Origin: Shouchella tritolerans
GTDB lineage: Bacteria > Bacillota > Bacilli > Bacillales > Bacillaceae_D
Direction: 5' to 3'
Assembly (NCBI RefSeq): GCF_025770735.1
Contig: NZ_JAODPB010000003.1
Location: 62,001-126,000 of the forward strand
DNA: 64,000 bases
Part shown: one piece after another, positions 61,062 through 64,000 of the stretch
How positions within the stretch are numbered: position 1 is the stretch's first letter
Layout: each line of letters opens with the position of its first letter
Notes under the pieces: model-generated
Databases searched by the model: none
Told to the model about the DNA's origin: nothing
What the model saw: only the letters and a program-made list of their open reading frames with translations
Position numbers and translations under genes: made by a program

Positions 61062-62048
61062 TTACGCTTGTTGCCTCGCCTCTTCAGGAAGCTGGCCGTT
61101 TTTCTCTAGTCGTTTAGCCAAAAAGCCGATAAAAATCGGTAGCAAAATGGCTGTAGTCACGACACTGGCTGCAACTTGGACAGTCGCAAGTTCAACATTG
61201 TATGCAAAAGCAGAGCTTGCCGCGGCAATGGCTGCTGGTGTTGCCACTGCATTTCCGGCGGTAGATCCTTCAGCTGCACCGACGAGTGGATTCCATTTAA
61301 ACAACTTAAATATCCAGTAGCCAGAGATACCGGTTACTAGGACAACGAGCACGCCGAGCACGACACCTGGTAAGCCTCCTTCAAGAATAGACGTAAAGCT
61401 AATGTTCATGCCAAGCGCGAAAGCGAATGCCGGAATGAGCATGTCACTGCCTTTTCCAAGGAATGTGCGCATGTCTTCATCCATATTACCTAAAATAAAA
61501 CCGATTAAAATCGGCAAGAGTACACCGACGAAAGCTGTGATTGAGAAATAGCCGCTTTGGATGCCCATTGCGCCAACAATAGATAACGTCAGCATTGTAA
61601 AGAGCGGGCCATCGTTCATGGCAAGCACAGAATAGGCCGCTTTGTCTTCGCCTTTTCCATATTGCCCCGCAAGCGCGACATACAGACCGCCGTTGGAATT
61701 AGTCATTGCCGCAAGGACGGCAACAGGAGCTAGGCCAAGGAATAAGCCTTCAGGACCACCAGCAAGTACATAAATTAGCACACCAATAAGGCCGCCAAAA
61801 ACCCATTTAACCATCAAGAGCGTAAAGCCCTTTCCAAACGAAACACCGAAACTGCGTATGTTAATTTGCGAGCCTGCGCATAAAAGGAAAAGAGCAATTA
61901 AGGTAGTCGCGCCATCTACAAAGAGCGCTTCTGTAAAGTTGCCAATCCTTAGCAAGTCAGGAGCAACCGTATTGATCAGTGCACCAAGAAGCAACGGGAC
62001 AACCATCATGCCTCCGGGGATTTTTTCAATGCTTTGTTTTACCTTCAT
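61062..62048 (-). CDS. kdgT: KdgT-like 2-keto-3-deoxygluconate/acid sugar permease
   Basis: A 328-residue, ten-helix membrane protein of the KdgT family: KIPGGMMVVPLLLGALINT at the N-terminus, NSNGGLYVALAGQYG, ALNDGP-like AMNDGPLFTML, and EGSTAGNAVATPAAIAA. It is the proposed importer of the acid sugar degraded by the kinase and dehydrogenase that follow. AGAAGGGAT precedes ATG 62048. First gene of the operon behind the promoter at 62127-62154. Confidence 0.9.
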   Translation of the reverse strand: MKVKQSIEKIPGGMMVVPLLLGALINTVAPDLLRIGNFTEALFVDGATTLIALFLLCAGSQINIRSFGVSFGKGFTLLMVKWVFGGLIGVLIYVLAGGPEGLFLGLAPVAVLAAMTNSNGGLYVALAGQYGKGEDKAAYSVLAMNDGPLFTMLTLSIVGAMGIQSGYFSITAFVGVLLPILIGFILGNMDEDMRTFLGKGSDMLIPAFAFALGMNISFTSILEGGLPGVVLGVLVVLVTGISGYWIFKLFKWNPLVGAAEGSTAGNAVATPAAIAAASSAFAYNVELATVQVAASVVTTAILLPIFIGFLAKRLEKNGQLPEEARQQA

Positions 62049-62093
62049 CAGAAGATCCCTTCTTTCTGTTTCATTTTGAAACGAATTCCAAGC

Positions 62094-62107
62094 TGGAAAC
62101 GCTTAAA
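62094..62107. promoter_or_regulatory. Candidate CcpA-binding cre site
   Basis: TGGAAACGCTTAAA fits the cre consensus with two mismatches and lies about 20-33 bases after the -10 of the kdgT promoter, where CcpA would block transcription. Confidence 0.5.
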
Positions 62108-62126
62108 AGAAATGATTACAGCAAAA

Positions 62127-62154
62127 ATGATACGCTTTCTTTTGGAAATTGCAA
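62127..62154 (-). promoter_or_regulatory. Promoter of the acid-sugar operon
   Basis: Minus strand TTGCAA (62154-62149), 16-base spacer, TATCAT (62132-62127): a sigma-A type promoter. I saw no -24/-12 sigma-54 element. Confidence 0.55.
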
Positions 62155-62157
62155 TAC

Positions 62158-62200
62158 AAAACTCAAATAATGTTGCAAATAGCAACATTATTTGAGTTTT
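62158..62200. terminator. Perfect 19-bp hairpin at the end of the PrpR-like gene
   Basis: AAAACTCAAATAATGTTGC and its exact reverse complement flank a 5-base loop, and the regulator's stop codon lies in the stem. T-rich ends on both strands, so a terminator is likely; such a symmetric AT-rich dyad right before the kdgT promoter might also be an operator. Confidence 0.6.
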
Positions 62201-63783
62201 CTCCACAATGTTGTTCGATTAATTTGTAAACGTTCGGCTGTTTTTGATTGGTTATAGCCTTCCTCTTCAAGTACATGTTTAATCAACGTTTTTTCCATTT
62301 CCTCCAGCGTCTGCCCTAAATCAATTCGAGCAAAGCCTTTCTCCGACCAACTGTCGCTAAAGTCAATATACGGTTGGCTTGTAGCAACAACTTTTGCGAA
62401 GATGAACTCCTTTAACCAATTTAAATTTCCCATAATGGCTGGGTGAATGCTGCCCCGGTAGCCGATAATTTGCTTGCCATATAGCTGGTTCGCTTCCGCG
62501 ATTAAGCGCCTTAAAAAGCCTGGCCATTCGTCTTTGCGTTCGCACAGCGACGGAATTGATACAGTTGGCAGGTTGTTTAAAAAAGACAACTGTTTTTCGC
62601 TGTGGACGACATAAGGTGTTGTTTTAAGCACCGTTTCCTCTAGTTGTCTCCATTGTGTAGTAGAAAGTTCTTCCGCATGGGTAATAAACAGGGAAAGCCC
62701 ATTTGCTTCAAAATCAGGCATTTGCAATAAATCTTTTGCACGGCATGTAATGGCCAATCCTGGCAAAAGGCCTCTTGCAAGCGCTTGTTCTCCAGACCCG
62801 TTTTTGCCAATAAGCGCTACAGAATGTTTGCCGGCAGCGGCTTCATAGTCGCGGGAAAGTGAATCGTTTGCCCCGAGGACGAGCGGTACGGATAAATGAG
62901 GCACTTCAAATACTGTGGCTCCTTTTGGCAGTGATTGGTGGAGAGTAGTAGTCGTCAACAGCCAAGTCGATGCGTTTTCAGTTCCAATATTTTTTACAGT
63001 AAAGCAAACGTAGGTTCCAGCTACTTCTGTAAAGACAGAGTGCGTTTTGTTTTGAATAAGTGAATGTAACTGGCTGGTGGCTGCTTTAAGCACCGCTTGA
63101 TTCTCTTGTAGCTTGTCGCTTACAGCAAACACATGCCCAGTTCCATCAGCCAAAAGCTGCAACTGGCCAGACTGAAAAAAGGCAGAACGAAAATATTTAT
63201 GCTCTTGCTTACTGTCATGCATCTTTTTGCCTAGAAGGTCCGCTTGCTCAAGTGCGGTTCTTACAGATTCTTCTCCAGATGTAATCAAAATTCCTTCCAA
63301 CCCATGTTTGTTTGCTAAGCTGGTTGTAATGGCATCGCCGACTATCATTTTTCGCCCGGCTGCCTTGGCGGCAATAATGGCTGGCTCCACTTCTTCTTCC
63401 CTTGTGACTGCTGTGATTGGAATATCGGTTTCGATTAACTCTGTTACCTTGGTAAAGCTAAGGGAAATGTTTTCAAAGGCAATAATTTCTGTTTGTTCCC
63501 GCTCCGCTTGTATGAGCAAAATCATTCGTAAAATATCAAAACCAGAAATAGGAACTTCAACAACAGGTTTTTCTGTCCGAGTGCGAATCACTTTGGCCGT
63601 TCCACCACGGCTAATGAATAGATCGGTCTGCGCTTGTACTTCCGTTGTCAAAAGAGGCAAAGATTGCTGAAGGTCAGCTATATGGATTGTCATATCGAGG
63701 TGTTCGAATTCGTTTTGTGTTCGTTTAAATATTTCTGCTAAGCCCTCATAAGGGGCAATGATCGTAACGTGTATTTTGCGCAT
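62188..63783 (-). CDS. PrpR_N/Fis-type regulator with degenerate AAA+ domain
   Basis: A 531-residue regulator. Residues 1-190 are a PrpR N-terminal sensor domain (LFISRGGTAKVIR, VEVPISGFDILRMI, GDAITTSLANKHGLEGILITSGEESV). A PAS-like segment follows (about 195-285). The central region 300-480 keeps only traces of a sigma-54 AAA+ domain: the P-loop is IGKNGSGEQ and no GAFTGA loop is seen. Residues 490-531 are a Fis-type HTH (ILEEEGYNQSKTAERLQINRTTLWRKL). GGAGGG before ATG 63783. It lies just upstream of the acid-sugar operon, same strand, and likely controls it by a sigma-54-independent route. Confidence 0.88.
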   Translation of the reverse strand: MRKIHVTIIAPYEGLAEIFKRTQNEFEHLDMTIHIADLQQSLPLLTTEVQAQTDLFISRGGTAKVIRTRTEKPVVEVPISGFDILRMILLIQAEREQTEIIAFENISLSFTKVTELIETDIPITAVTREEEVEPAIIAAKAAGRKMIVGDAITTSLANKHGLEGILITSGEESVRTALEQADLLGKKMHDSKQEHKYFRSAFFQSGQLQLLADGTGHVFAVSDKLQENQAVLKAATSQLHSLIQNKTHSVFTEVAGTYVCFTVKNIGTENASTWLLTTTTLHQSLPKGATVFEVPHLSVPLVLGANDSLSRDYEAAAGKHSVALIGKNGSGEQALARGLLPGLAITCRAKDLLQMPDFEANGLSLFITHAEELSTTQWRQLEETVLKTTPYVVHSEKQLSFLNNLPTVSIPSLCERKDEWPGFLRRLIAEANQLYGKQIIGYRGSIHPAIMGNLNWLKEFIFAKVVATSQPYIDFSDSWSEKGFARIDLGQTLEEMEKTLIKHVLEEEGYNQSKTAERLQINRTTLWRKLK

Positions 63784-63917
63784 CGTTTTCCCTCCATCAT
63801 GCAACTGCACTACAAAGCCGTCATCTTTTAGAAAGTACCACGATCAAATAAGGAAAACAATAATAGCCAGACGGATGGTTATTATGAAATTTTATTTCGT
63901 AATAAATTAAAATTATG

Positions 63918-63946
63918 TTGACGTTTTATTTCTTTGGAGCGATAAT
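63918..63946 (+). promoter_or_regulatory. Promoter for the gene at the right edge
   Basis: TTGACG (63918-63923), 17-base spacer, GATAAT (63941-63946). Confidence 0.6.
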
Positions 63947-63984
63947 AAACATATAAACATGCTATTGATTAAGAGGTGAATGTT

Positions 63985-64000
63985 TTGCTTAATAAGTTAA
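63985..64000 (+). CDS. Start of a gene cut off by the window edge
   Basis: A GAGGTG ribosome site (63973-63978), six bases, then TTG CTT AAT AAG TTA: a probable TTG-initiated gene running out of the window. The ATG at 63980 closes after six codons. Product unknown; it is divergent from the PrpR-like regulator. Confidence 0.4.

Noticed and set aside
62049-62187. Sigma-54 promoter for the acid-sugar operon
   Set aside because: No TGGCAC-N5-TTGCA-like pair with the required GG and GC spacing was found; the sigma-A elements fit better.
1-64000. CRISPR arrays, tRNA or rRNA genes, prophage or intact transposons
   Set aside because: No regularly spaced repeats, cloverleaf-like sequences, rRNA stretches, integrase or transposase genes were seen on either strand by reading.

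Overview
The window looks like the chromosome of an alkaliphilic, spore-forming Bacillaceae bacterium, most probably Bacillus (Alkalihalobacillus/Shouchella) clausii or a close relative. Three things point there: Bacillus-type AGGAGG ribosome-binding sites and sigma-A promoters; Bacillus-type regulation (T-box leader, FapR operator, CotD-like coat protein, AbrB, Bce modules); and a neighbouring pair of resistance genes, an aadD2-type aminoglycoside 4'-nucleotidyltransferase and a BCL-type class A beta-lactamase, both of which I know from B. clausii. The species call is from recall, not from a search.

Layout. 0-5 kb: end of an APH-like kinase, gene debris (a frameshifted lipoprotein and an orphan 41-codon frame), an AbrB-family regulator, a TetR regulator with a large palindromic operator plus a GNAT enzyme, and a FapR-boxed fabH with a small phosphatase. 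5-15 kb: a cell-envelope stress block with a complete BceAB-RS module, a VanRS-like pair next to a VanZ-family gene (no vanHAX), and a GntR-ABC operon arranged like ytr/pmt. 15-24 kb: gluQ, then resistance genes: bla divergent from blaR1-blaI, aadD2, and cadC divergent from cadA, with clear BlaI and CadC operators. 24-33 kb: small accessory genes (GNATs, methyltransferases, a DMT permease with a MocR regulator, a SLAP-domain protein, a Nudix enzyme) around trpS with its T-box. 33-43 kb: a TAXI-type TRAP transporter whose receptor gene appears to start with ATT, a BCCT transporter carrying a C-terminal RCK_C (TrkA-C) domain, divergent from a KtrC-like potassium-gating protein, a hydrolase, nupC and a FlaR-like kinase. 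43-48.5 kb: CotD-like coat protein, ferritin, AI-2E family permease, Nnr repair enzyme, PepSY lipoprotein. 48.5-55 kb: a LacI-controlled operon joining a DctPQM TRAP transporter to a cytoplasmic GH31 glycosidase. 55-58.7 kb: a MerR regulator with an ABC exporter and an RpiR regulator. 58.7-64 kb: an acid-sugar operon (KdgT-like permease, DUF1537 kinase, PdxA2-like dehydrogenase) beside a PrpR_N/Fis-type regulator whose AAA+ core is degenerate, then the start of another gene at the right edge.

How the parts work together. Most of the window consists of sensor-plus-effector modules with visible DNA control sites: antibiotic sensing and export, metal efflux, osmotic and potassium homeostasis, and uptake and catabolism of anionic carbohydrates. 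The most unusual arrangements are the BCCT-RCK_C fusion beside KtrC, the TRAP plus GH31 operon, the VanRS-VanZ unit without the D-Ala-D-Lac genes, and the acid-sugar operon next to a regulator that has lost the sigma-54 contact motif. No rRNA, tRNA, CRISPR array, intact insertion sequence or prophage was seen.
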